Below the pieces are notes generated by a model. That model had not been told where the DNA came from, ran no database searches, and was given only the letters and a program-made list of their open reading frames with translations. The position numbers and the translations under genes were made by a program. Positions 25,070 to 38,175 of a stretch of DNA of 64,000 nt are shown in pieces (the stretch's first letter is position 1; every line of letters begins with the position of its first letter). Origin of the DNA: Todiramphus chloris collaris (taxonomy: Eukaryota; Chordata; Aves; Coraciiformes; Alcedinidae). The stretch covers positions 560,284 to 624,283 of the forward strand of contig JANVCC010000112.1 in assembly GCA_025345505.1 (NCBI GenBank). Reading direction: 5' to 3'.

Positions 25070-28000
25070 CAGGGAATTTTTCCTTGTTATTTAGAAGAAA
25101 TTATCAACTAGATGAACATAAAGGATTAAGAAATATATTAGAAGGTTCAAAACTAGTTGGCTATTTTGCTTCATTCTTCTACCTCTCCACTTTGGTGGCA
25201 GCATAAGAGATTTTTGTTGTCATTTAAGAGTCATGTCTTAAATGGAGGAAGACTGAACTTGAAAATGGAATCGTTTATCTACAGACTTAAATTAAACCAT
25301 GTTATGAAATACCATGCATTGTAAAGGAAGAAGAAAACAAATAAAGGAAGCTCTTCTTTCTGAAAAAAATGCAAAATTTATGAACAGTGAGAGAGATGGT
25401 AGGAATCTGCTTCAATAGTTATTCCAATGGGAGTTATTTTAGTCTCTCACATTTCACAATCTACAACACAGCATGACCCATTAATATATCTAAGTTGTAA
25501 ACTATTCTCAAAGTTCCTCGTGCTCTGCTTCTCTCAAGTGCCTCAGAAGAACAGCTTTGAATGAAGTAAGATCCCAATGTCAGGGATTGTATGGGATGGA
25601 AGAAGGAAAGAAGAAAGAGCTATTGAAGAGATATTTGTGTTACACCAAAGTCTTTTTAGTAGGAAGAGGTTTCAGTAAACATAAATGCACTTTATGGTTC
25701 TTTAATGGTACCAGCACGAGAGCCTGACCCTCTTCATTGTACAATGTCCTACAGGCTGCACGGAGAGACGGAGAAACATTTGAACCGATAGAAAAACAAG
25801 TCAACTTTTTTTTCCCTGCTCCTTCAAAGAAGGGTTGCTCGTCCCTTCTGATCTTATTTCCCGTCTTGTTCTGCCTTAGACTGCAGCGTGTTGTTTCTCT
25901 ACCCACCTCCAACCCCTTGTAGGCAGGCCTCCTTTGCTTTTTCCCACTGGTGTTGCATCGATGGAAATTCATTGACTGCAGGGGAGTTTTGATAATTATG
26001 CTGCTGTAGAATAAGAACTAAATCAAGGCATCAGTGGCTAGCGATGAAACTGAAAAAAAAAACTTTAGTGTCTTAAGTCCACTTCAGCTGGGGGTTGTGC
26101 AAATACTCTCCCCAAAGGCAAAGCATAAAAGGAAACAAGGAAAATAATAAACTATCTTGCAGTTGTCCCAGCGCTTTCAGGCAGCGGTTCCCGTGATTCC
26201 ATGAGCACCGGAGAACTGAAAACATTTCCTAATCCCTTTTTGAAATATTTCACCATATTCAGCTGTGATCCTTAAAGAGAACACTCCCTGGCATGTAATT
26301 TCTCATGTGAAGGAAATCTACTCTTTATATCACCAATAGGTATTTTATTTTGCTTTCCTGAACTCTGGGTCAGCAGCATGAAGGCATTTCTTATCTGTAG
26401 AAATTCCCAGGAGAAGTTAGTGACACAAACAGCGGGAGTTCGAGCAGCAGCAAGAGCAGGGGAGCAGCGTGCTCTTCCCATGTTCTCTTGGTGGTTCTGA
26501 TGACAAGTCTTTGGCATCACAGGACACTCAGTGGAGCCAAGAGACCATGGGCAAACTTTGCTGTTTCTATTTTTGCGATTCGTGAGTTGGTTATTTTTTA
26601 ACAATTTCGTGCTCCCTTTTCTGACAGAGCAGAGCTGTTGCACCTTTGTAGTCAGACCTTTTTTTTGTTGGCTTCCCAGATTTTTACAGTACTCAGCCAG
26701 ATCTGTCCAAGTGATTACAAGGATGTGAGCTACATTATTTACCATAAAACAAGAGGAAAATATACATAACACCCCCGTTCCCCTGGCTGCTTTGGCGTCA
26801 AGGGACTGTAGATTAATTCTGAGTCCTGCTGGCTGCTTGACAGTAAAATCCTCAAGAATTAACTTCTTCAATAAATTACTGAAATGTGAAAATCATTTGG
26901 TACAATCTAGGAGTGCCTTGCCCTTGCAGTGTAAGATTTAATAGTAATTCCTTGCACTCTCTGTTCTCTGGATGAGAGGTGCTGTATAAATATCAGAGGA
27001 CGTTTATTTCCAGAAAGCTCAACTTTGAAGGTCGCAAAGCACCTCTAAGACTGCAGGACTCTGGTCCCACATCTCTTTTCCTTCTGTGGCAAATACGCTT
27101 CCAGAGATCCCCCTGTTCCCAGTTTCACAACTATTGCCATCTCCACAACCCTAGATTCACCTGGTCGGATAGCTGTGCTTTAAACCTATCTTTGCAAAAA
27201 AAATCTGTTTAAAATATTCAGGTCACTTCACGATGGAGGCACCAAATAGCTGGAGGGGCACTGCTGTGGGATCAGCGTTTTCTCTCCAAGAGGAGGGGGC
27301 GACAGGCAGGAGGCAGAGTGGAAGCCACATCTCCTTCCCAAGGACATCACTAGTTTTAAAGATTTTTTTTTTTCCCTGTGTATGCCTATCTTCTCTGTCC
27401 CAATCTGTGGTACCTGGGTGCGTGTTGCTTTTAGGAGGCGAGCAGCGTGTGCAGCAGGAATGCTAAAGAAAATTAATACGTTAGCGACTGACAGAGGAAA
27501 AGGCCGGTATGTTGGACAGCACTGGTGGTAGCTTTTGTTTGCTTTCCAAACATGTTTGCACAAAAACTGTTCGCCAAGAAAGACAGTAAAAAGGAAAAAA
27601 AAAAGAGGGAGGGAGTGTTAAATATAGAATTTATTTCTGTGTTGTGCTAATATCATCATGAGGATGAGGGTCATCCAGGCAACAGGAACAATCCATGAAG
27701 ATCTCTGAGCTGAAGCATGTGACATGAATAGCAAAGCCTTAAAGCAATGTCTGCAGTAAATGGTTTGTGACCGGCCAATTGCCAGGGCTGACTTAGTCAA
27801 GGAATGGGTGATGAATATATAATTTCAAAGCATCTCTGTACCTTAAAAATCAAAGCCAGGGAGATTTCCCTGTTCCCAGTTCCAGGTAATCAGCAATAGG
27901 ATGCTTGAATCCTTTGAGAATTGTGAATACAAGGTTCCTGACACCCACATTATTTACTTCAACTGGAACAGGTCTATTATTCTTTTAACACATGTAACAG

Positions 28001-28826
28001 TTCCTGCGTCTCTGTGCAGCAAGTTCTTCGTAGCAAGGATTTAACCTTGGATCTTTTAATTTAAAGAACAAGGCTTTACGTCTGCAGCAAAAGATTGAGC
28101 TGTTGGTTTATACTCTTTCAAAGATTTCAGTCACTAGAGGGTGACTGAATCATGTAAGGAAAGCTCAGGCAACCCAAGAAACACCACTCCTGGTCCCAAC
28201 TCAGAGCCACTGAGTTAGCAGTAGGTTGTGAAAGGTTTTCCCATCATCACATTAACGAAACAATTTCATTGACAGTGATTGAGCCAATCTGTTCAGCCCT
28301 GACAGTGAGAAATCTCTTCCCTTGCCTGCAAGGACAATTTGTGTAATTAGACACATGTCAATGAAATGAGGTAAGGAATAAATCAGTGTCAGCGCATTAA
28401 ACCACAGCCCATTTCTTCCATCAACATGCAATAAAACATCTTCTTGCAATGACATCCTTCACATTTATTGATAATTTTTAGTCCTCAATCCTCCCACCTT
28501 GTCCATAGAGGGTTTAAATTCTTGTTTTTAAAAAACCCACAATTCTCATTTTCCCACTTGGTAAAGAAAAATAACCCTTCTGTCCCACCTCGCTGTCCAA
28601 TGTCCAGGACAGCAGTAGGATGGAGACATGAGTACTGTTGCACCCTTAGCCCACTTCTGCCAAAGCACATACATGCTATGTGATGATTGTATACTCATAG
28701 ATCCTTAAAGTCCTTATTTCTGCAGGGAATTTCTGCCAGTGAGCCCAAGACAATGATAATTCTTAAATTTAACTTTATGCTGTAGCTCCAACAGATGAAT
28801 AATGAAGTGAGCCACCTCAGAAGTGA

Positions 28827-28902
28827 CATAACTATAACATATATACATAACTATATATATATACATATATATACATATATACATAACTATAACATACTAT
28901 AA
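28827..28902. repeat. AT-rich ACATATAT/ATAACTATA compound repeat
   Basis: Alternating 'atatacat' and 'acataactata' units form a locally near-palindromic array. 'acataactataacata' occurs at both ends. Confidence 0.88.
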
Positions 28903-30640
28903 GAATGCAGTAGCTGTTTCTAGTCTAGGTAGACTAGGACTTTACTCTTGCATAGTCTGATTATTAATTCCTCTGTGTTTCGATTTTGACATATTTGCAC
29001 CTAGAAACAGAATTGGTGCAGCTTTCCTTGGGTCTGTTCCTGATCAGCTGCTGTGAGAGGTTCTGCGTGGCCTGACCAGATGCTACCTCCTGCCAGAAAA
29101 CAGCCCAGAACCAGAAAACACTGTGACCTCCTGGATTTTCCAATAGCCTCTTAACAATGGTATCCTAAACTGGGGTGCTGAATGTCTGTCACGAAAAAAA
29201 TAATTCAAACAGATCTACAATTTCCTCATTTATCTCTCTTTTTTTTTTAAGTACTGTTCTGATATGTGTGAAGAAGAGTTTTTTGAGACTGCAAATGCTC
29301 TGATTGTCTACAAAGGAGATACAGTGTGGCACTCGTTAGACTTCAATAAAACTCATTGGTAGGGACACTGAGAGCATTTGACTGAAACAGAGCTCAAAAG
29401 GCCTCCAAGGAGCAAAGCTTTGGTCTTTATAACTCAAAGTCTATCCAATTTCAGGAACAGACATAACTTTTATTGAGTGGTGCCCAAGTGTCTGGCATAT
29501 TCTGCTCTTTTTAATGTCTGTATCTCTCCTTAGCAAGTTCAAAAAGGGGTGAAATGAAACTCTCTTCTGGCTGGTACATTGTGGAAACCCCTTTGATGTG
29601 ATAGGGAAAAATAACTTCATCCTGCTTTACTGAACTGAGCCTCAGACTTTTGCAGCTGATCTGATGAAACTTGCTAAAATAAATCAGAAATCTTAGGAAT
29701 GGCTGAAAAGGCAACTTAGCTTAATGAAACAAAAGAAATCTAGAGTTTTAGCTGTAAGGAAGGCCAAATTCTGAAGAACCTGAATTCACTGAAATGTATG
29801 CGATTGATTTCAGTGGGAGCAAAAGTTGGCTCAAAAATAGACTTGATTAATCAACAATAATGATATTTTGGCAGGCTCCTCCTAAGCCTCAGAGGAGCAG
29901 TCTATGCAATTACCATTGCAAAATCATCATAAATACTTGGCTGCATTTGCTATATTAAATAAAAAGTCTATAGTAGAAAGCTAATGGATTGAGTGAACTC
30001 TTTATGGAGAAGAGGACCCTTGATTAAGCACCGGAGTGCCATGAAGAAGAAACATGACTTCACAGAAGTCCATGGCAAAACTCCCCCAGACTTCACTAGG
30101 ATGAGATTTCACTTTACTGTGACTGTCTGTGAAGGTGGGAACATTTGCCTAATGCTGCTTTTGTGCCAGGATGCTATCAGCTCTGTGAACAAACTGGCAT
30201 CTGTTCCAGCTTGCCCAGACCTTTAGCTGAAAGCATCTGCTACCTTCTGAACTGAATTCCCAAATCCCTCCTGTCCCAGGTCTGATTGAAATTCTGTGAA
30301 TGCGTGACTCAAAGTTTTAACTTGCATCCTGGGGACCAAAACAAACAGGGAAAACAAACCTGAATACTGGATTTCAAGTGATGGAAGAGGACAAAACTTG
30401 TGGCTACTTTTAGGAAGCTTTTGGTTTCTTTAGTTCAACAGCCTACTAAGTGTTAGTTGCTCAGAGTGTTGGAAGGTGAAAGGAAAATTATTACGAGGCT
30501 GCTTAATACTATAAACTATTTCTAGGCTTAGAATCAAACACCTTTTAGGACTTGCTAATTATCTACAAATCTTCTGATCTGATGTGCTCCCTAGAATGAA
30601 CATACCGATCTTGTTTTGTTGAACAGAATCACAAAAAAAA

Positions 30641-31105
30641 TCATAGAATCACAGAATAGCTTTGGTTGGAAGAGATCTTCAAGAGCACCTAGTCCAACCT
30701 TCGACCCAACACTGCAAGCTCACCACTGGACCATGTCCCCGAGCATCAGCTCCACACGCCATTTAAATGCCTCCAGGAATGGTGAGTCCACCACTGCCCT
30801 GGGCAGACCATTCCAGTGTTTGATAACCCTTGCAGTGAAGAAATGTTTCCCAATACCCAGCCTGAACCTCCCCTGGTGCAGCTTGGAGCCGTTCCCTCTG
30901 GTGCTGTCACACATCACCAGGGAGAAGAGGCTGTCCCCCTCCTCACTTCAACCTCCCTTCAGGTAGTTGTAGAGATCCAGAAGGTCTCCCTTCAGCCTCC
31001 TCCAGACTAGACAACCCCGGCTTCCTCAGCCACTCCTTACAGGACTCCAGGCCCTTCACCATCCTCATTGCCCTTTTCTGGACATGCTCCAGAGAGAGAC
31101 TGACA
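30641..31105 (-). mobile_element. CR1 LINE, 5'-truncated (about 465 bp)
   Basis: The reverse-complement CR1 3' end begins 'tcatagaatcacagaatagc' and 'ggttggaagagatcttcaag', followed by 'agtccaacc' and 'accatgtccc'. The ORF2 3' region follows ('aaggtctcccttcagcctcc') to about 31105. The open frames inside it are broken CR1 ORF2 remnants. An A run and a tail-like 'cagaatcac' lie just outside at 30625-30640. Confidence 0.95.
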
Positions 31106-34100
31106 CTTTTAACCTGGACAAAGCAGAACAACTCACCTCAACCCAGCTAGTCTTGAGAGAACGAGCGTGAAAACATCCCGGACACATGTCCTAGTTCCAG
31201 AGGAATGGCCAAGAACACATCACCCTGCTGTTTCCCAGAACCCAGGCTAGCTCCCCTGCCAGAGTCTCCTTTATCAGGCTGTGCATCATCCAGTGCCTGG
31301 CTCTTCTTTTGCATCAGTAATTTCAGTGGGATGGATGATGCTGTTACTCTGCATTGTTAAGATAAAGTCTCATTTACTTCCTATCTCATTGGCACTGAGG
31401 GATAATTGAAACAGTCTTGCAGTTTGGCTCTTTATAAAAAATAACCAGTAAGAGTGGAGAATTTTGTCTTTTGAGTTATAATTATGCTTGTCTCTGAACT
31501 GTATTTTATTAACCACGTCTTATTATCCCCCCAAGTGTTCTGTAACTGCACTAGCAGGGAACTGCCGACTGTATTGTTTGATGACTGACATATGATTTTC
31601 TACTGTGTGATTAAATCAGGGAAAATGAGAGAGAGTCCCATATTCCCCAGACAAGCATCTTCAAAATGCTCCTGGAATTCCTTTTAGGTAGCAATAACCT
31701 TCTGACCCCTGTGTTCCTTGCTGATATTTTAACTGACTTTCAGGAACAATGCAAGATGAATTAATATTTTGTCTAAAGCATTTGAGCATTTGCTGGCATG
31801 ATTTGTTTACTGATAGATCACGGCAAAAAGTAAAAGAGAAGCCTGTGATGAGACAAAATTCCCCATCATACAACTCAGGGGGAAAGCAAAAAATAAGGGG
31901 TTAAGAAATCAAAGAAATGTAGAGGGTGCAGATGAAGACAATCATGAAGTCCTTTTGGAGGCTGTAAAGGGCTTTAAGAGAAGGAAGGGTATTAGTGTGG
32001 TGGCCACTGATATTATTTTTAGTTTGCATGTGGAGAGAGCGATGTCTCGATCAGGGGTATTGCTGTGGTATGCAATAAAAGATCTCTCCATATCATCCTT
32101 CAGCACAGATTTATTGTCAAGTTCAAATTATAACTAAACATGCTGAGACAGAGAGCAGAAGAGAAGAGAAAGAAGGAAAAGCAGGCCAATATTATAAAAA
32201 AGCTGTTTGTTAAGTGTAGTATTGATCCTTTTCCTCTGAATTTCTCCACATAACATGCTCAAACTCCCAGTGAAAATGTTTATCCCATTAATATAGCTTC
32301 TTGTAATATATGTGACCAGTTTATGAGACAATGAAAAGCTATGAACAGTGTTGTGTGGACCCAGCCACTACAGCAAACTCATCACTCATGACTGCCAAGC
32401 AAGCAATGGTGTTAACTACCTCCAGGGTTACTTTTTGACCTCTGTTGTCTGAAAGATTGCAATAAACTCTCTTCTGACCCTGTTGTCTTTGATGGAAGAG
32501 GAAAGGCTTTTTGGGAACAATTCTTCAGCTGCAGACACAACTGTCATGCACTGGGATATCCTCACTGGTACACGCTGAACTAAAGGACATCTCACCCTAT
32601 GGCTTCTGGCTCTTACGGATGAAAAACGGCATAGACCATGCTTTTCAGGGATGGCAGTCATCGACTTGGGGGAATTTCCAGGATTGTACAAGTACAGCTC
32701 TGAAGCAGAAGTGCTGCACTCTGAACTCTTCAAACCGGGTTCCCAGGCATGAGCACAGACGAGATGCATGGAGTCAAGCGGCTCAAAAGAATATGACAAC
32801 TGTGTGGCCTTGCTCACTGACACTGATGGATGTTCTCCCTCACTTCCAGGTCTGGACGAGGCTGTGAAAGCAAAAGCAGCCCCCAGTGATGTTACAAAGC
32901 CAGACACAAAGCCAGTCTGTAGTTTATGAACCCCTCATCTACTACTCCAATGAACTCTGTGTAAGTAAGCCCATACTTTAGAAGAAGGAATTGATTAAAT
33001 CTTGCTAATAGTTCTCTGAGACATCATGAAAATGTATATTGAGGAGGATATCATCATCAAGATAGTCTTGGTTGCCACGGTTATTCTATCTACACAAGAA
33101 TGATGAAGGCTTCCTAGCAAATCCTGCTGGGATGGTAAGGATTTGATATCTGGCATTTATCTAGCTAAGCCATTCTCTCAGCATTTAGACCTATGTGCAT
33201 GCTCTCGTCATGGTGATGTGTCTTGCTTCTGGGTTCTAAAATGAGCAAGATCCTATTAGCAGTGGGAACTGAGCATGATTGGAGAATTGGAGATGTTCCA
33301 GTTGTGCTAATAATACTTTTTGCTTGGAGACAATAACAATCCAGTGATGTTAATTCTTTTATTTATTTATTTATTTATTTTGCCTGGCGCATACAGTGTG
33401 CGATGTACAATAGCGTCCATAAGTGTTTTTACGAGTGCTTAATGCGCACACTTAAATTTTGCAAAGCAGCTGTCAGAATTAAATGCATAACAAATCAGAT
33501 GGTTAATCAGCATGTGAATACGTAAGGAACTGTGTCTGCGAAGGAGGCATGCTATTTTTAAAGCCCTGGGGAGCTCTGCCACCAGATGGCCTTTTTTTTG
33601 AGCTATGAGTATTCCTCAAAACAGTTTGGTTTTGGCGTTCTACAATATCTAGTAACTTTTAAATACCTCTCTGAAATTGCTCATTCTGCCTCCTAGATAT
33701 ACAGCTGATGTGTGCATCCTCAACTCACTAAGGGGAGCCCTTGGTTCAGGCATTTTAAGCCTTGTTGGCCAATGATTTTAAAGGCTGCAGGTGATTTTTT
33801 TTGCACATGTGTTCTTTTCATTCCTTATCTACACTGCATGTGTCATAACCTAAGTCACCTAATATTTTAGGCAGGGATCAATCAAGACTAAGGAAGTTAA
33901 GTCTTGCAAGTATTTAAATATAGAAAATCTACTGATTTTAGGACTTAAACACCTAGATAGGAATTAAGTTCTTACATACCGTTGTGGCCCTGGGCATTAA
34001 GCAATCCAGCTAATTCCTGGAAGCCAGTGTAAACAAATCATTTCACATCCTTAAGCTATATGCAAAATCCTAAATGGGATTTTGTCATATATAATTCCAA

Positions 34101-37100
34101 CTTGATCAAGCCATATACAGACTTGAGAGCTAGGATTTTAGAATAATTCTGAAGTGCTGCAGGTGAAAAAAAAAAGCGCAATGAGAAGATGATATGGAAA
34201 TATTAATATAATCAACAGAACATTTATTTTTCTAGTTTGATCAAGAACTAGAAGCTTGTCTTCCATCTGTTAAATATTCAAAGTACACCACAGCATACTA
34301 CCACTCATTTCTCTTTGCATTGAGGTGACTTCTGGAACAGGACTTCAGCATTTCATGTAAATATCATTAGCATTCATACTCCTAGTTTTGGCATACTGAA
34401 GAAGTTTTTTCCCCTCCTTTCTTTGTTTTGCTTTGTTTCCCCTTTCTCCCACTGTGACCACGAATACAATTTTTGTTGCACGTGGTACATGTGTTCCCAC
34501 GAAAAGTTTGGGTTTTGAGAAGATGATATTTTCCAACGGAAACCCGTTTCATGAGAAAAATCTCCCACCAGCCTTTTCTCTTAACTACATCCAGTACATC
34601 TTTCATGGGCCCAGATCCAGCAGCAATCACACAAGTATCAACAAAGCTCATCCCTTGGACTTCGCAAGAGTGATTCTGACAGCAGAATCTGTCCCACTGG
34701 AAGGAGTTCCTGGGTTCTGCAAACATACTGAAACTGGCTGTGTCCCACTGAGCATCAGCCATGTGTATCACACACACAATTGTGTTATGTTCTGATCAAG
34801 CAAATACCTCCTGTAGAGGTACCCAAAATCCAGCTCAGGCTTTGGTGGTGGCATTCACAAGCCATCCCAGCTCAGCCTGCTCCTAGAGAGAATATTTATT
34901 ATCTGAATTTCTATCTTATTCTGGGGTGCTGCAGTGCTCTCCCTGTGCGGCCAGGGAAGACTTCCCATTTCATAGCAAATCTCCTCTCTCCTGATGGCAA
35001 CAGGTACAAAGAAACCACTCCAGAAACACAACATGGGAAAGGTGTTATTTTGGTTTTGCTGACAGTTCCTGCTAGCTTTCTTCCCGGGGGGAACATACAG
35101 TGCCTGGTTTGACTCTCGGCTCCAAGCAAAGCTCAGAAGACTCCTTCAAAGTGCTGAAGATAATTTGGCTTCCTATAGAATTAAATCACAACATTGGTTA
35201 ACTCCGCTGGGCCTTTGCGCAGAGAAGGGCAACAGTACTGCTGAATACAGACCGTATACACAAGTCACACTTAGCTAGTACTCCTTCCATTTTAAAGCTC
35301 ATTTGACAACGTTGAGGGAAGCTAAGGGACTGTAGGCATGTTTGGCTCATTTATAACCATTCCAAATGGGCAAAAGGATGGAAGAAAGAGAAGGATGCGC
35401 AGTGATAAAAATGCTGCACGGCTTTAGGAAGACAATATTTCATCTGAATTAAATTAAGTGGGATGAATTTCAATTTGATATTTGTGGCACGGGTACTGAT
35501 TTTATTGAAGGCAGCCTGCTCTATAGATTGCATTGATTCTTCAGTTTCCCAGAACATGTTTCACTTTGTGAGCGTGCACTGTAGCAAAATCAGATTTCAG
35601 TTTGCCCTTCATCAGCAGACGCACAGAGGAAGAAAATAGAAGAAAAGGCAGAAATTCCCATCAGTGCAGAGCAATTGCTTCCCTCTGTATTTGCAAAACA
35701 AAAGGCATTGTCTAGAAATGTTCAGCACAAGATTCTGAGAAAGAAAAAGGATGTATTATATACACAAAAGTCTGCCGAAATCACAGGATCTTTTGCTAAA
35801 TTTCTTGTTTCTCAGTTCTGTCAGACGAAAAACCAATCACTTTGCCTCACCATTTTATCGTGAAATGAAAAACAATTATCAAAGCAGAATTCCTTTTAGC
35901 CTAAGGTAAGTGTAATTAAATACATTTTAAAAGCAAACAGGCTTTGATTGCTCTGTTGTTCTTTTTTCCCTAGCGTCATCCACATTTCATTTTCTTCTGC
36001 TGCTTTTGACCAGGTTTTAATTTTTTTTCTTAATGCTCAGCATTTTTAAAGGAAAAAGCTGCTCCCCTCCACACCTAGGAAGCTGTCCTCTGCAAAAGGA
36101 AAAAAGAGACTGCAGTTCCTGTCCAATGGACTCCAGTTATCATCTCAGACCTATTCATCTGAGCTGTAGTTTTGGCAGATAGTCAGATGTGAAGTGGAGT
36201 TGAAGTATTTGTAAGTCACAGTCAAACACAAGTGTAAGTACTTTGCAGTTTTAGGTACATGCAGAAAGCAAATTTTAACGAGGACTGAGGTGACTCTGTG
36301 CTAGTGCATTAAAAATAGGAATACTCTTTCAACCATTTATTTAGGTTTTTTTTTTTTTTTCCATAGTACAGAACTGCAACAGGAAAAGAACAGTATTAGT
36401 TATCAGTCACAGGGAACCTTTTGGAACAGCACATGTTGTGCACTATATATATTTACCCATGAAAAGTCTGTAGATTCATTTTTTTTCTCTGACATGAAAA
36501 ATGTTGATGGAAGCACTAAAGGATTAGACTGTCTCTGTGATTTGCTTGCTAAAGTAAACACGAGCCAATACTGTAACCAGATCACATACTTGTGGTGGAG
36601 TAAAGTGACTAATTTAATTTTCAGCCACACTGAGAAGAAACAGAAAGTGCACCAGGAAATAGACTGAGCTTTCTTTAGTGTGGGAATGAAAACACATGTG
36701 GGGCACATGGGCCTGATGGGGATTTTTGGCCTCGTTTTACCTGTCTTAGCCCTTGGGATACATCGAGAAGTATAGTTCAGGATGAGGTTATAAGGATTCT
36801 GCAGACAAGCAATAAAATGGAGCTTTCTTTCTCATATTGTAGCTCAAGGAAAGCCAAGTCACCAAATAACTGTGGGAGTGTTGCCCTGGGAGGTCAGCTC
36901 GGTTCAGTTCCAAGGCTTTTCCTCTCGTCGCTGTGGTTGGGTGGGTTCTCTACTCTGAGACATTGATTTCAACAAAGAAAGGGAACAAGGCATTAAACTG
37001 CAGCGCTATTGAGAGGCTGGCTCCAGCCTCCTCACAACTAATTTAAACAGGGAATCAATTCTCTAGCACCCGTGACTTACCCATCTTCTCTCATGTTTGC

Positions 37101-37782
37101 AGCAAGGTGTAGAGATCTTCTGGGGTCACTCATCATTCATTCAATGCTCGGATCTCTCTTTGACTCCACTGCCAGGGATGGGAGAAAGGCAATGAGTCGG
37201 GAGGCTTCCAAGTCATCCTCCAGCATGTTAAGGCATGAGCTCCAGTAACAGGTCAAACTGGTGCCAGAACAGACTGGAGCAGTAGAGTCTCACACCCTTA
37301 CCACACAGGATGTGCCATTTCAGAATACAGTCCCATTCTGGTAAATGATGAGCATCGTTTTAGCAAAATACGTAGTGCCTGTGGTCCTACTGACTGAAGA
37401 AGTGACAAGCCTTGAAAGACATCACTTCCCTAAAACGATCAGAAGTCAGCAGTAAACACTAATGCTGTGCTTTAAGTCCTATTTTACAATGCAAATGACT
37501 TCATGGCTCTGTGAGCAGCAAATTGGATTTTGAGAGGTGGCTTTTTTGCAAGGCTGCGGTCAGATTTTACAAACTAATCTCCGATAATTTCAATTTTAAA
37601 TGACCATTAGTATCTATCTTTACCGTAGTAGCATCTGGGCAAACCAAAATAGCCCTCCACTCTGCTGCTGCAAGAAGTACTGAGCAAAACTCACAGTACG
37701 TGCTGCAGGAGCATGACTTTATTTAGTTTAGGAAAGGATGTCTCGGTGCCAGAGCATCATGCCACAGTCACACAAGAAGTCT
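31106..37782. other. Intergenic sequence, no gene recognised
   Basis: AT-rich, mostly unique sequence. It holds a (TTTA)n microsatellite at 33357-33380 and a T run at 36345-36360. The longest frames are the 159-codon minus frame at 32428-32907 and the opposing 118-codon plus frame. They overlap each other and have no recognisable domains. Confidence 0.5.
33357..33380 (+). repeat. (TTTA)n tetranucleotide microsatellite
   Basis: Five to six ATTT units in a row. Confidence 0.9.
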
Positions 37783-38175
37783 GTGGTGGGTTGACCCCGG
37801 CACGGCACCAGGTGCCCACCAAGCCCTTCTATCACTCCCCCCGACACCCTTCAGCACGGCACACAGGGAGAGAATAAGATGCAAAGGAAAGGGGTGTGGG
37901 TTATGATAGATAAGATGTTATTCTCTACTTCCCATCCTCAGGTGATGTCGGGCCGAGTCCAGGAAGCAGGGCTCCAGGAACACAAAGCAGCCGCTTGGAG
38001 GACAAAGCAGAATGCTCCCCATCCTCCTCCTGCCCTCTCCCTTTACAGTTGAGCTGACATCACATGGTATGGAATATCCCACTGGTCAGCTCAGGTCGGC
38101 TGTATCCTCTCCCCCATCCTCTGGTGCCGTGTGAGCACACGCAGTGATAACAGGGGTGTGTTATCAACACCCTCC
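37783..38175 (+). mobile_element. Degenerate avian ERV LTR-like block (probable solo LTR)
   Basis: Begins 'tgtggtgggttgaccccggc', followed by 'accaggtgcccaccaagccc' and 'tatcactcccc'. Further along it has 'tgacatcacatggtatggaa' with 'tatcccactggtcagctcag', and near the end 'gtgttatcaacac'. I recognise these in this order from a common bird endogenous retrovirus LTR whose 5' end is TG. The right part after about 38175 is diverged and the terminal CA is not clear. There is no internal gag, pol or env sequence and no second copy in the window, so a decayed solo LTR or LTR fragment is the best reading. The family name cannot be fixed without a repeat library. Confidence 0.7.

Larger units (their letters stand above)
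24489..30640. other. Repeat-poor intergenic sequence, no gene recognised
   Basis: About 6 kb with no recognisable LINE or LTR. It contains a short tandem repeat (25004-25069) and an AT microsatellite (28827-28902), described separately. The longest open frame of the whole window (199 codons, minus, 26272-26871) lies here but has no recognisable domain. Some of the block may be conserved non-coding DNA, but this cannot be judged from one sequence. Confidence 0.5.

Noticed and set aside
26960-26997. 'gatgagaggtgctgtataaa' resembling a SINE 3' tail
   Set aside because: A single short match with no supporting sequence upstream.
32428-32907. 159-codon minus frame opposed by a 118-codon plus frame
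   Set aside because: No known domain; overlapping open frames on both strands argue for chance.
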